A DNA stretch of 64,000 nt from Hymenobacter psoromatis (GCA_001596155.1 CP014771.1:4216001-4280000), one strand, 5' to 3'; positions 44,487 through 52,989 are shown, numbered from the stretch's first letter. Notes: a model not told the origin generated them from the letters alone. Made by a program: numbers and translations.

Positions 44487-45617
44487 ATGAAGTTTGACCT
44501 CCTGGCCCGCGACCCGGCCACCAAAGCCCGCGCCGGCCGCCTCACCACGGCGCACGGCACCATCGAAACGCCCATTTTTATGCCCGTCGGCACGGCCGGC
44601 ACCGTGAAAGCCGTGGGCCAGCGCGAACTGAAAAACGACGTGCAGGCCCAGATTATCCTCGGCAATACCTACCACCTCTACTTGCGCCCCGGCCTGGAGG
44701 TGCTGCAAGCCGCCGGCGGCCTGCACCAATTCAACGGCTGGGTCGGTCCCATTCTCACCGATAGCGGTGGCTACCAGGTGTTTTCGCTCAGCAACACCCG
44801 CAAGATTAAGGAAGAAGGCGTCACGTTTCGCTCGCACATCGACGGCAGCAAGCACCTGTTTTCGCCCGAAGGCGTGATGGATATTCAGCGCCGCATCGGG
44901 GCCGATATCGTCATGGCCTTTGACGAATGCACGCCCTGGCCCTGCGAATACGACTACGCCCGCCGCTCCCTGGACATGACGCACCGCTGGCTCCGGCGCT
45001 GCATCCAGCGCTTGGACAGCACCGAGCCTCTCTACGGCTACGAGCAGACGCTGTTCCCCATCGTGCAGGGCAGCACCTTCAAGGATTTGCGCGTGCAGTC
45101 GGCCGAGTTTATTGCCGCGCAGGGCCGGGCCGGCAACGCCATCGGCGGCCTCAGCGTGGGCGAGCCCGCCGAGCTGATGTACGAGATGACCGAGCTGGTC
45201 TGCGACATTCTGCCCGCCGACAAGCCGCGCTACTTGATGGGGGTAGGGACGCCGGCCAACATCTTGGAAAACATCGCGTTGGGCGTCGATATGTTCGACT
45301 GCGTGCTGCCCACCCGCAACGCCCGCAACGGAATGCTCTTCACCACGCAAGGCATCATCAACGTGGGCAGTAAGAAGTGGGCCGACGATTTTTCGCCTAT
45401 TGATGAAGAATTGGGCGGGCACGTCAGCACGTTTTACACCAAGGCTTATTTGCGGCACCTCATTCACTCCAAAGAAATACTGGGCGCGCAAATTGCCTCG
45501 CAGCACAATCTTACTTTTTACCTGTGGCTGGTGAAAGAGGCGCGCAAGCAAATCGTGGCCGGCACGTTTGGGGAGTGGAAAAAGGGCATGGTGGAGAAGT
45601 TGATGACTAGGTTGTAA
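44487..45617 (+). CDS. tgt: tRNA-guanine transglycosylase
   Basis: The protein has 376 residues, normal for Tgt. It swaps G34 for preQ1 in tRNAs with GUN anticodons. Asp92 is in TDSGGYQVFSLS, and the nucleophile Asp is in GVDMFDCVLPTRNARNG. The usual zinc site C-x-C-x2-C with a later His is not present: the region after INVGSKKWADDFSPIDEELG has no cysteine. As far as I recall, this zinc-less version is usual in Bacteroidota. The start at 44487 fits the family exactly. In many Bacteroidota an lptF/G-type gene follows tgt directly. Here a GIY-YIG gene with repeat arms stands between them. Confidence 0.95.
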   Translation: MKFDLLARDPATKARAGRLTTAHGTIETPIFMPVGTAGTVKAVGQRELKNDVQAQIILGNTYHLYLRPGLEVLQAAGGLHQFNGWVGPILTDSGGYQVFSLSNTRKIKEEGVTFRSHIDGSKHLFSPEGVMDIQRRIGADIVMAFDECTPWPCEYDYARRSLDMTHRWLRRCIQRLDSTEPLYGYEQTLFPIVQGSTFKDLRVQSAEFIAAQGRAGNAIGGLSVGEPAELMYEMTELVCDILPADKPRYLMGVGTPANILENIALGVDMFDCVLPTRNARNGMLFTTQGIINVGSKKWADDFSPIDEELGGHVSTFYTKAYLRHLIHSKEILGAQIASQHNLTFYLWLVKEARKQIVAGTFGEWKKGMVEKLMTRL

Positions 45618-45640
45618 ATCGCTTGTTATAGAAGACGCTT

Positions 45641-46087
45641 GTCATTGCGAGCTTGCGAAGCAATCGCACCAGAACGAGCCAATAGAACGACTACAATCCA
45701 TGCCTTTTGTCATTGCGAGTCCCGCAAAGCAATCGCACCCGAACGAAATCGCATGAATGCCTATTGCGTCTATATTCTCACCAATCCTTATCACACCGTG
45801 CTTTACGTCGGTGTGACAAATAACTTGGTGCGTCGGGTAAGCGAGCATAAAACTGGCGCAGTGGAAGGATTTACCAAGAAATACAATGTGAGTAAACTGG
45901 TTTATTTTGAAACGTCACCCAGCATCATGCAAGCCATTGAACGTGAAAAGCAGTTGAAAGCTGGCTCGCGGGCGAAAAAGCTGGCACTGATAGAAGAAAT
46001 GAATCCTGCATGGCGCGACTTACTAGAAGAATAAGCGGGCGGCGCGGGTATCGTTCGGGTGCGATTGCTTCGCAGGCTCGCAATGAC
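45641..46087. mobile_element. Candidate mobile element: GIY-YIG gene between inverted family B arms
   Basis: The left side has two direct copies of the family B arm (45641-45677 and 45709-45746). The right side has one inverted copy (46051-46087). Over 37 bases the first left copy differs from the right arm at two positions. The GIY-YIG gene (45753-46034) is the only content. The same arm without a gene forms the palindromes at 22053, 47206 and 48292, so this may be the autonomous form and those the empty derivatives. This is inferred from structure, and no target duplication has been verified. Confidence 0.5.
45753..46034 (+). CDS. Single-domain GIY-YIG endonuclease
   Basis: The 93-residue protein starts at ATG 45753 (MNAYCVYIL). 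An open frame reaches further upstream but only translates the repeat arms. The motif pair is present as VYI (6-8) and YVG (18-20), followed by a catalytic Arg in NNLVRR (27 or 28), His32, Glu63 in AIEREKQLK and Asn84. So it is expected to cut DNA with a metal ion. It belongs to the short UPF0213/YhbQ-like branch that is abundant in Bacteroidota. It lies 136 bases after tgt and 84 before lptF/G, flanked by inverted repeats that occur elsewhere in the window without the gene. Confidence 0.9.
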   Translation: MNAYCVYILTNPYHTVLYVGVTNNLVRRVSEHKTGAVEGFTKKYNVSKLVYFETSPSIMQAIEREKQLKAGSRAKKLALIEEMNPAWRDLLEE

Positions 46088-46117
46088 AGACGACTTTGTA
46101 AAGATAAAATTTGTTAA

Positions 46118-47197
46118 ATGCGCATCCTCGACAAATACATCATCAGCAAGTTTCTCACCGCGTTCTTTTTCACGGTGATAATGCTCGTGTCGGTGATTTG
46201 CGTGATTGACTACACGGAAAAAAACGACGACTTCCTGCACCACAACCTCACGTTCTGGCACGTTTTCACGCACTATTATATTTATCTGTTTCCGTATTTT
46301 GCCAATTTATTGGCCCCGATTACTATTTTCATCGCGGTGGTGTTCGTGACCTCGCGGCTGGCGGCGCGCACCGAGCTGGTGGCCATGCTGGCCAGCGGCA
46401 TGAGCTTCGAGCGGTTGCTGCTGCCCTACACGATGGGCGCGAGCGTTATCGGCCTGCTCACGTTTGGGCTCATCAGCTGGGTTATTCCGAAGGGTACCAA
46501 GGAGATAGTGAAGTTTGAGAACCTGCACGTGCAGGAGCCCTGGAAGTACGAAGGCCGCAACATTCACGTCAAAATCGGGCCGCGCAGCTACGTATATCTG
46601 GAGAGTTACGACGCCGACCGCAACATCGGCTACCGCTTCGCCCTCGAAACCATCGACAGCACGGTGCTGCGCCGCCGCCTCACGGCCGACGCCATCACCT
46701 GGGATTCGACCAAGCAGGCCTGGAAAATGACCACCCAAACGGTGCGCACCTTCCGTGGCCAAACCGGCGAATCGCTGCAATCCCTCCCGGCCCGCGACAC
46801 TACCCTCAACCTCTACCCCAAGGACTTCGCCAGCACCTACCGCCTGGCCGAAACCCTGACTTCACCCCAGCTCAACGACCTGATAAAGACCAAAATAATG
46901 CGCGGGGCCAACGACACGGCGCAATTCCTGAGCGTGAAATACGAGCGCTACGCCTACCCATTCGACACCATTATTCTGACCCTCATCGGGGTGGTGCTGA
47001 GCGCCCGCAAGAGCCGCGCCGGCGTGGGCGGGCAAATCGCGCTGGGCTTCGTGCTGGCCTTTATTTTCATCATCTTCGTGATGCTGTCCCGCAATCTGGC
47101 CTCCGTCGGCAGCGTGCCGCCCATGCTGGCGGCCTGGATTCCGGGCCTGGTCTTTTCAGTTATCGGGCTTTTCCTATATCGCGTGGTGCCGAAGTAA
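46118..47197 (+). CDS. LptF/LptG-family lipopolysaccharide export permease (YjgP/YjgQ)
   Basis: The 359-residue protein has three N-terminal helices (about 10-30, 55-78, 100-122), a periplasmic beta-jellyroll (about 130-260) and three C-terminal helices (about 277-357). The start MRILDKYIISKFL and the segment ARTELVAMLASGMSFERLL with LSARKSRAGVGGQIALGF are typical of the family. It works with LptB and LptC to move LPS out of the inner membrane. LptF and LptG cannot be told apart here. Only one is encoded, so the second must be elsewhere. In the usual Bacteroidota order it follows tgt directly. Confidence 0.93.
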   Translation: MRILDKYIISKFLTAFFFTVIMLVSVICVIDYTEKNDDFLHHNLTFWHVFTHYYIYLFPYFANLLAPITIFIAVVFVTSRLAARTELVAMLASGMSFERLLLPYTMGASVIGLLTFGLISWVIPKGTKEIVKFENLHVQEPWKYEGRNIHVKIGPRSYVYLESYDADRNIGYRFALETIDSTVLRRRLTADAITWDSTKQAWKMTTQTVRTFRGQTGESLQSLPARDTTLNLYPKDFASTYRLAETLTSPQLNDLIKTKIMRGANDTAQFLSVKYERYAYPFDTIILTLIGVVLSARKSRAGVGGQIALGFVLAFIFIIFVMLSRNLASVGSVPPMLAAWIPGLVFSVIGLFLYRVVPK

Positions 47198-47205
47198 AAT
47201 TGTCT

Positions 47206-47324
47206 GTCATGGCGAGCGTAACGAAGTGGAGCGCGGCAATCTTTCCTGGTCGTTCGCTTCACTGAGGTGGTAATCCTGACGTGAAGGAAAGATTGCCGCG
47301 CTCCACTTCGTTGCACTCGCCATG
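47206..47324. repeat. Long intergenic palindrome, family B
   Basis: The arms 47206-47247 and 47285-47324 are inverted copies with a few mismatches (GTCATGGCGAGCGTAACG and its complement; CGCGGCAATCTTTCC). It lies in the co-directional gap between lptF/G and the EamA gene. Confidence 0.9.
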
Positions 47325-47337
47325 AAAAAATAGAATT

Positions 47338-48270
47338 ATGCTCAAAGACTACCTCAAGCTGCATTTTATCGTCCTGCTGTGGGGCTTCACGGCCATTTTG
47401 GGCAAGCTGCTGACGGTGCCGCCGGTCGAGCTGGTGTTTTGGCGCACGCTGCTGGCCAGCACCGGGCTGGCGGGGCTGCTGCTGGCGCGCCGCCTGGGCT
47501 GGCGCGTGGCCCCGGCCGAGGCGCTGAAATTGCTGGGGGTAGGGGCGCTGGTGGCCGCGCACTGGATTACGTTTTTCCTGGCCGCGCGCTTGTCGTCAGT
47601 AAGCGTGTGCCTGGCCGGCCTGGCCACGCTGGCCCTCTGGACCTCGCTGCTGGAGCCGCTGCTGCTGTGGCGGCGGGTGCGGCCCTACGAGGTGGGCCTG
47701 GGCCTGCTGGCCATGCTGGGGCTGTATTTGATTTCGCAGGCCGAGTTCAACCAGCTCACCGGCCTGCTGGTGGCGGTGGCTTCGGCGGGCCTGTCGGCGC
47801 TGTTTAGCGTGCTCAATTCGCAGCTGGTGAAGCGCCACGCGCCGGTGCGGCTCACGTTTTATGAGATGCTGGGCGCGTGCGGGAGCATCGTGCTGTTCTT
47901 CCCAATTTACAGCCGCTACTTCACGCAGGGGGTAGGGCTGCGGCTGGCCTGGCACGGCCTCGACTGGCTGTGGCTGCTGCTGCTGGCCGGCGTCTGCACG
48001 GTGTACGCTTTCTCGTCGTCGGTGGAGCTGATGAAGCGGCTTTCGGCCTTCGTCGTCAACCTCACCATCAACCTGGAGCCGGTTTACGGCATCGTGCTGG
48101 CGCAGGCGCTGTTTGTGCTGCGCGTGCCGGGCTTTGGGCAGGAAAAGATGGCGGGCGGCTTCTACGCCGGCACGGTGCTCATCCTGGCCAGCGTGCTCGT
48201 GCATCCCGTGCTCGACCGCTGGAACCAGCGCCGCGCCCGCAAGCGGCAGGCCGTTGAGGCGGTTGCTTAA
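47338..48270 (+). CDS. EamA/DMT-family membrane transporter
   Basis: The 310-residue protein has ten helices in two EamA repeats (about 5-137 and 150-292). The first contains LLWGFTAILGKLL and VAAHWITFFLAARLSSVS. The second contains TVYAFSSSVELMKRLSAFVVNLTINLEPVYGIVLA, the conserved motif region of the drug/metabolite transporter superfamily. The cargo is unknown. The start ATG at 47338 follows the palindrome end by 13 bases. Confidence 0.92.
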   Translation: MLKDYLKLHFIVLLWGFTAILGKLLTVPPVELVFWRTLLASTGLAGLLLARRLGWRVAPAEALKLLGVGALVAAHWITFFLAARLSSVSVCLAGLATLALWTSLLEPLLLWRRVRPYEVGLGLLAMLGLYLISQAEFNQLTGLLVAVASAGLSALFSVLNSQLVKRHAPVRLTFYEMLGACGSIVLFFPIYSRYFTQGVGLRLAWHGLDWLWLLLLAGVCTVYAFSSSVELMKRLSAFVVNLTINLEPVYGIVLAQALFVLRVPGFGQEKMAGGFYAGTVLILASVLVHPVLDRWNQRRARKRQAVEAVA

Positions 48271-48291
48271 GAATTAGCTGGTTTTTAGTAT

Positions 48292-48384
48292 TTTGTCATT
48301 GCGAGCCTGCGAAGCAATCGCACCCGCACGATAGCCGCACGTCGTCGTGCGGGTGCGATTGCTTCGCAGGCTCGCCATGACAAA
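48292..48384. repeat. Long intergenic palindrome, family B
   Basis: The 40-base arms 48292-48331 and 48345-48384 match with one mismatch and contain GTCATTGCGAGCCTGCGAAG and CAATCGCACC. It lies between the convergent EamA and ispE genes. The half-arm is almost identical to the GIY-YIG right arm. Confidence 0.93.
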
Positions 48385-48390
48385 CGGCGC

Positions 48391-49218
48391 TTATAAAACT
48401 CCGCGCCACACCAGATACTGCGTCGGCCACACCAAAACCGGCGCCTCGCCTACCCCCTCAAAAAGCCCGTACACCGCCGAGCCCGAGCCCGACAGGCTGG
48501 CATAAGTAGCGCCCGCCGCGTAGAGCCGCTGCTTGATATCGGTCAAAACCGGGTGGGTAGGGGCCAGTGATTTTTCAAAATCATTGCCCACGGTGGCGCG
48601 CCAGGTGGGCATGGGCTGGGCCAGCGCCGCCCGCAGGGGGTAGGCCGGGGCCTGGGGCACGATGCCCGCAAACGCCTGCGCCGTGCTGATGTGCAGCCCC
48701 GGATATACCACCACGCACGCCGTGCCGCTGACGCTCAGCGCAATCGGCTCAAAAATATCGCCCTTGCCGCGCGCCAGCCGGGGCGTGTTTTCGATAAAAA
48801 AAGCGCAGTCGGCCCCCAGGTGTCGGGCGTAGTTTTCGAGCTGCTCGGTGGTCAGATTCAGCCCAAACACCTCGCCGATGGCCCGCAGCGCAAACGCCGC
48901 GTCGGCCGAGCCGCCGCCCAGCCCCGCGCCGATGGGCACTATTTTGTGCAGCTGCATCTGGGCGGCCGGCAGGTCGGGGAAATCAGCTTTGAGTAGGTCG
49001 TAGGCCTTGAGGCACAGGTTAGTAGCCGCCTCGCCGGGAATGGGCCGGCCGGTGAGCGTGAGGTCGGAGGCGGCCTGGCCCTTGGGGGCGGGCAGCACTT
49101 CGAGCACGTCGGTCCAGGGCAGGGGTAGGAACACGGTTTCGAGTTCGTGGTAGCCATCGGGCCGCCGCGCCGTCACGTAGAGGCCTAGGTTGAGCTTGGC
49201 GTTGGGGAAGGTGAGCAC
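48391..49218 (-). CDS. ispE: 4-diphosphocytidyl-2-C-methyl-D-erythritol kinase
   Basis: The 275-residue GHMP kinase phosphorylates CDP-ME in the non-mevalonate isoprenoid pathway. The N-terminus FPNAKLNLGLYV with Lys8 and Asn10, the ATP loop PIGAGLGGGSADAA (95-108) and the late ASLSGSGSAVYGLF segment are clear. The start at 49216-49218 fits. It lies between two palindromes and may be a single-gene unit. Confidence 0.96.
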   Translation of the reverse strand: MLTFPNAKLNLGLYVTARRPDGYHELETVFLPLPWTDVLEVLPAPKGQAASDLTLTGRPIPGEAATNLCLKAYDLLKADFPDLPAAQMQLHKIVPIGAGLGGGSADAAFALRAIGEVFGLNLTTEQLENYARHLGADCAFFIENTPRLARGKGDIFEPIALSVSGTACVVVYPGLHISTAQAFAGIVPQAPAYPLRAALAQPMPTWRATVGNDFEKSLAPTHPVLTDIKQRLYAAGATYASLSGSGSAVYGLFEGVGEAPVLVWPTQYLVWRGVL

Positions 49219-49230
49219 GATTGAATTATA

Positions 49231-49358
49231 AATTATGAATTAGAAATTATGAATTGAACTTGCAGGGGTTTTCAACTCATCATCGTCTTATTTCGCATCA
49301 GGCACAAAGAAACAGCCGATACAACCCGTGTCCAATTCATGATTTCTAATTCATAATT
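49231..49358. repeat. AT-rich palindrome between ispE and the sugar transferase, family H
   Basis: The arms 49231-49256 and 49333-49358 are 26 bases with one mismatch (AATTATGAATTAGAAAT). The element covers the divergent gap between the ispE start and the next gene, so promoters must lie in it or overlap it. Confidence 0.9.
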
Positions 49359-49368
49359 CCCAAAAAAG

Positions 49369-50034
49369 ATGTACCGTGGCAAACGCCTGCTCGACCTGGC
49401 CGTGGCCCTGCCGCTGGCGGTGCTCACGGCCCCGCTGCTGGGGCTGGGCGCGGCGCTGGCCGCCGCGCAAAACGGCGGCAGCTGGCTGTTTCGGCAGGCG
49501 CGGCCGGGGCTGGGCGGGCGGCTGTTCACGCTCTACAAGCTGCAAACCATGACCAGCGCCCGCGACCCCGCCACTGGCCAGCTGCTGCCCGATGCCCAGC
49601 GCCTACCCCCCCTGGGGCGCTGGCTGCGCGCCACGTCGCTCGACGAACTGCCCCAGCTCTGGAACATCGTGCGCGGCGACATGAGCCTGGTGGGTCCGCG
49701 CCCGCTGCTGCCCCACTACCTGCCGCTGTACTCGCCGCCGCAGGCGCGCCGCCACCTCGTGCGGCCCGGCCTCACGGGCTGGGCGCAGGTGAATGGCCGC
49801 AACGCCATTGGCTGGGAAGAAAAATTTGCCTACGACGTCTGGTACGTCGAGCACGCGAGCTTAGGATTCGACTTGGTTGTCCTGTGGCGGACGCTGGGGC
49901 GGGTGCTGCGCCGCCGCGGCATCGCGGCGGCTGGGGCGGCGACGATGCCGCCGTTTCGGGGCAGTGAGGCTGGCGCACTCGCTGAAAAGCAGGTAAATCC
50001 GGTCGATGGTCATGGCTCCGGCGGGCTAGGGTAG
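49369..50034 (+). CDS. PglC/WcaJ-type phosphoglycosyl transferase
   Basis: The 221-residue monotopic enzyme has one N-terminal hydrophobic re-entrant helix (8-33) and the bacterial sugar transferase domain: YKLQTMTSARD, the Asp-Glu pair in TSLDELPQLWNIVRGDMSLVGPRPLL, RPGLTGWAQVNGRN and the late EKFAYDVWYVEHASL. It moves a phospho-sugar from a UDP-sugar to undecaprenyl phosphate to begin a surface glycan. It could use the amino sugar made by the pair at 33285-35187, but they are 14 kb apart. The C-terminal 40 residues look unstructured. Confidence 0.93.
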   Translation: MYRGKRLLDLAVALPLAVLTAPLLGLGAALAAAQNGGSWLFRQARPGLGGRLFTLYKLQTMTSARDPATGQLLPDAQRLPPLGRWLRATSLDELPQLWNIVRGDMSLVGPRPLLPHYLPLYSPPQARRHLVRPGLTGWAQVNGRNAIGWEEKFAYDVWYVEHASLGFDLVVLWRTLGRVLRRRGIAAAGAATMPPFRGSEAGALAEKQVNPVDGHGSGGLG

Positions 50035-50434
50035 CGTTAGCTTATCACCAGTGCCGGCCGGCCGCGCGCGGCCGGGCTCCTCCAGATAAGCGACGGCAGT
50101 GCGGCGTGCGCGCTTGCGCAATGGCCGCTGGCCCGCCCGGAGGCCGCCAGTTAGTGGTTTGTACATAGCTGAAAAGAAGGGCGGAGGTTTGCGGCAAAGG
50201 TCTGGCCGTGAGAGTAATTTACGCAAGCGTATAAATACGCTATTTCGGGCCCCGGCCAGTGGGAGCTGCGGCCCTACCCCCCTTGCCAGCCGCCAACCCT
50301 AAATGATGCCCGCCGCAAGCAACGCAAGCAGGACGACTTCGGTGCGGAACAGCTTCAAAACCTGGTTTCTTTGCACGGCGGGCTAGCCCCGGCACTTCAT
50401 CTCTTCTCCTTCCCTTTTTAGTTAACTACTTTTT
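50035..50434. other. Gene-free stretch before the DUF2807 gene
   Basis: It has 400 bases, GC-rich in the first half and mixed in the second. Short open frames exist on both strands but have no recognisable content. A small palindrome GCGTATAAATACGC lies at about 50225-50238. I see no consensus promoter or terminator. Confidence 0.5.
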
Positions 50435-51154
50435 ATGAAAAATTTACTGCTTCCGGTGCTGTTGTGGCTCGTGGGCGTAGTGCCGACGCTGGCACAGGCG
50501 GCCAATGGGCCGCAGGTGCGCGCGCTCGCACCCTTCCACGCCATTACGGTGGGTACCGGAATTGAGTTGCTGCTCACCACCGGCCACGCGCAGCAGGTCG
50601 AGGTAAGCGCGAACACGGCCGATTTTCGCGACCATATCCTCACCACGGTGGTCAGCGGCGTGCTTTCCATTCACTACGAAAACCCCGACGACCGGGGCTA
50701 CAGCAGCGCCAAGCGCGAACGGACTAGCAAGCAGCTGCGCGTGGCCGTAACGGCCGACCAGCTCACGGCCCTCACGGCGGGCAGCGGAGCGCAGGTGCGG
50801 GCGTCGGGTAATTTTGCTACCCCCGACTTTCAGCTCGATGTGTCGTCGGGGGCCAGCTGCCAGGCCAGCGACCTGGCGGTGGGCGTGCTCGTGGTGCGCC
50901 AAAGCAGCGGCAGCACCGTCACGCTCAGCGGCCGCGCCCCGCGCTTCGACCTGCGCGTGGCCAGCGGCTCCACTTTCGAAGGCGAAAATCTGCAAACCGA
51001 CCGCGGCCAAATTGAGGCGGCCAACGGCAGCACGGTGCGCCTGGCCGTGCGCGAATCGTTGATGGCCGAAGCGAGCAGCGGCGCCAGTATTCGCTACCTC
51101 GGCTCGCCGGAGGTGACCAAAGAAGTGAGCGGCGGCGGCAGTGTAGGGCGGTAG
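50435..51154 (+). CDS. Secreted DUF2807 (GIN-domain) protein
   Basis: The 239-residue protein has a signal peptide (1-22, ending TLAQ/A). A DUF2807 'head GIN' beta-helix domain covers nearly all the mature part: PFHAITVGTGIELLLTTG at the start, then repeating strands with ASGNF, SSGASCQASDL, SSGSTVTLSG, ASGSTFEGENL and SSGASIRYLGSP. The Ser-Ser-Gly turns recur about every 20 residues. Members are thought to be surface or adhesin-like proteins, and the binding partner is unknown. A palindrome follows at once. Confidence 0.88.
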   Translation: MKNLLLPVLLWLVGVVPTLAQAANGPQVRALAPFHAITVGTGIELLLTTGHAQQVEVSANTADFRDHILTTVVSGVLSIHYENPDDRGYSSAKRERTSKQLRVAVTADQLTALTAGSGAQVRASGNFATPDFQLDVSSGASCQASDLAVGVLVVRQSSGSTVTLSGRAPRFDLRVASGSTFEGENLQTDRGQIEAANGSTVRLAVRESLMAEASSGASIRYLGSPEVTKEVSGGGSVGR

Positions 51155-51158
51155 GGAA

Positions 51159-51273
51159 TACTAATGAGCATCATGCTGACGCAGGAAGCATCTCTACCGC
51201 GTAAGTAATTCCAACGTTTGAGTTTAGTTGCCCGGTAGAGATGCTTCCTTTGTCAGCATGACGCTCATTAGTA
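51159..51273. repeat. Long intergenic palindrome, family A
   Basis: The arms 51159-51199 and 51233-51273 are inverted copies with a few mismatches (ATCATGCTGACGCAGG, then AAGCATCTCTACCG). It lies between the convergent DUF2807 gene and the RsmI-like gene. Confidence 0.9.
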
Positions 51274-51291
51274 ACGACTCGTAATTACCCA

Positions 51292-51996
51292 TTACTTCCC
51301 CAGCGCGAACACCGTGGGGCGCTTGTGCAGCGGCGGCAGCTCGGGCAGCTGCCGCCAGGTGGCCACGGACAGCGTGCGCAGAAACTCGGTGGGGGCGGTG
51401 AGGTCGGCGGCCACGCACAGGCGGGTGGCGGGCTGAAGGTGCGCGAGCAAGTCGGCCAGCAGCTGGTCGTTGCGATAGGGCGTCTCGATAAAGAGTTGGC
51501 TCTGGTCGCGTTGGGCGGCTTCTTTCTCCAGGGTTTTGAGGGCCGCAATGCGGGCCGCCTTCTCGATGGGCAGGTAGCCGTGGAAGGCAAACCGCTGCCC
51601 GTTCAGCCCCGAGCCCATGAGCGCCAGCAGGATGGACGACGGCCCCACCAGCGGCCGCACCACCAGCCCCAGCCGGTGCGCCTCCTGGGCCAGCGCCGCG
51701 CCGGGGTCGGCAATGCCGGGGCAGCCCGCCTCCGAAAGCACGCCAGCCGCCAGGTTTTGCTGCACCAGCGGCACCAGCGCGGCCTTCACCTGGGCGGGCG
51801 TGCTATCCTTGTCAATCAGCTCGAAGCGAATGTCTTCAATGACGCGGTGCGGCGCTACTTCCTTCACGAAGCGGCGCGCCGTGCGCAGGTTTTCGACCAG
51901 GAAGTAGGGCAGCCGGGCCACGGCCGCCACCACCTGCGGCGGCAGCACCTGGGCTGCCGTGCCCTCAGCCAGGGGGGTAGGGATGAGGTAGAGCAT
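51292..51996 (-). CDS. SAM-dependent methyltransferase, RsmI-like tetrapyrrole-methylase family
   Basis: The 234-residue protein has the tetrapyrrole methylase fold: an N-terminal YLIPTPL strand, the glycine-rich LSEAGCPGIADPG region (about 87-99), then GPSSILLALMGSG and IETPYRND. It is related to RsmI, which 2'-O-methylates C1402 of 16S rRNA, but is a separate branch common in Bacteroidota. So its substrate is likely rRNA but unproven. The N-terminus (MLYLIPTPLAEG) supports the start at 51994-51996. Confidence 0.9.
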   Translation of the reverse strand: MLYLIPTPLAEGTAAQVLPPQVVAAVARLPYFLVENLRTARRFVKEVAPHRVIEDIRFELIDKDSTPAQVKAALVPLVQQNLAAGVLSEAGCPGIADPGAALAQEAHRLGLVVRPLVGPSSILLALMGSGLNGQRFAFHGYLPIEKAARIAALKTLEKEAAQRDQSQLFIETPYRNDQLLADLLAHLQPATRLCVAADLTAPTEFLRTLSVATWRQLPELPPLHKRPTVFALGK

Positions 51997-52072
51997 TTGT
52001 TGAAGCGATAATATAAAATACTGGCAAATAGGCAGCCTAGAGATTATGCGGGGGGTAGGGCTGGCGCAGCAG

Positions 52073-52987
52073 CTAGTCGGTTGGGCGCAGGGTCATCACC
52101 AATAACAAAAAAATAACCGCGCCATTACCCAGCCCGGCAAGCCACAAACCCAGGCGCAGCGTGCGCGTGCCGCGCCGCGCAAATGGCGCGCGAATGGGAG
52201 CCAGCAGCAGCGGCGAGCCGTAGTAAGGAGCCAGCCGGCTGGCGCGCACGGCCCGGTAGTGGGCGGGGCCGGGATTATCGACCCGCAGCAGATACGTGAA
52301 GCGGGCGAGCGGCAGCGAATCGAAGCGGGCATCGGTGCGGGCCACGAAGTTCTGGTAGCGCCAATTGCGCTCGCCGGGCGTGAGGTTATTACCCAGGTCG
52401 GCCCGGTAAGAATAGCTCAGCCACGCGGGGGGCGTCAGGCGAAAAAGGCTCGTGTCGGTAGCGTTGGCCAACAAGGGACAGGCAAAATCGTAGGTGGCGA
52501 AATAGTTGATGGTGCCTCCCTTCTGCCGGTCAGCGTGCAAGGCGGGATAGCGACCCAAGTGCAGCTGGTCGACGTAAAAAGGACCGTGCAGCCGAAAAAA
52601 TACCGCATTGCCCGGCTGGGCCAGCTCCCGCACGCTTTGCAGGTCGCGCACCTCGCCCAGCCGGTAGCGCAGGTAGTTGCGCAGGCTCCAGCCCAGCAGC
52701 ACCAGCACCAGCCACAGTAGCAAGAGGGGTAAGCAGCGTGATTCGCCCCTGGCGTTGGCGGCCAGCAACGCCCAGGGCCGCCACAGCCACCAGCACACCC
52801 CAAACGCAGCCAGCGCCGGCACGCCCAGGCTCCACCAGTGGCCCAGTAGCCACGGCCGCCCGGCCGCCGTAGCGCCCGCGTAGCCCACCGTAAAAATGCC
52901 CAACGCCTGGCTATAGGGCACTAATAGGCCCCGCCACCGCACGGGCAACGTACCGCGCCAGGAGGTAAAAAAGGCCGGACCCGTCAT
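52073..52987 (-). CDS. Membrane protein of unknown function
   Basis: The 304-residue protein has helices at about 20-45, 50-70, 88-104 and 280-298, with a large soluble domain (about 110-270) between. I recognise no family. The start is 2 bases after the stop of the upstream alpha/beta-hydrolase gene, so the two are almost certainly one operon. The soluble domain has many aromatic and Arg residues (DLQSVRELAQPGNAVFFRL, then YFATYDFACPLL). Confidence 0.7.
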   Translation of the reverse strand: MTGPAFFTSWRGTLPVRWRGLLVPYSQALGIFTVGYAGATAAGRPWLLGHWWSLGVPALAAFGVCWWLWRPWALLAANARGESRCLPLLLLWLVLVLLGWSLRNYLRYRLGEVRDLQSVRELAQPGNAVFFRLHGPFYVDQLHLGRYPALHADRQKGGTINYFATYDFACPLLANATDTSLFRLTPPAWLSYSYRADLGNNLTPGERNWRYQNFVARTDARFDSLPLARFTYLLRVDNPGPAHYRAVRASRLAPYYGSPLLLAPIRAPFARRGTRTLRLGLWLAGLGNGAVIFLLLVMTLRPTD

Positions 52988-52989
52988 TT

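Noticed and set aside
44400..45551. N-terminal extension of the GT2 gene through tgt
   Set aside because: The open frame runs antisense across tgt. The GT2 homology begins at 44399, and a promoter box lies at 44457-44464.
45639..45752. Upstream extension of the GIY-YIG gene
   Set aside because: It translates only the repeat arms and has a TTG start. The GIY-YIG domain begins at ATG 45753.
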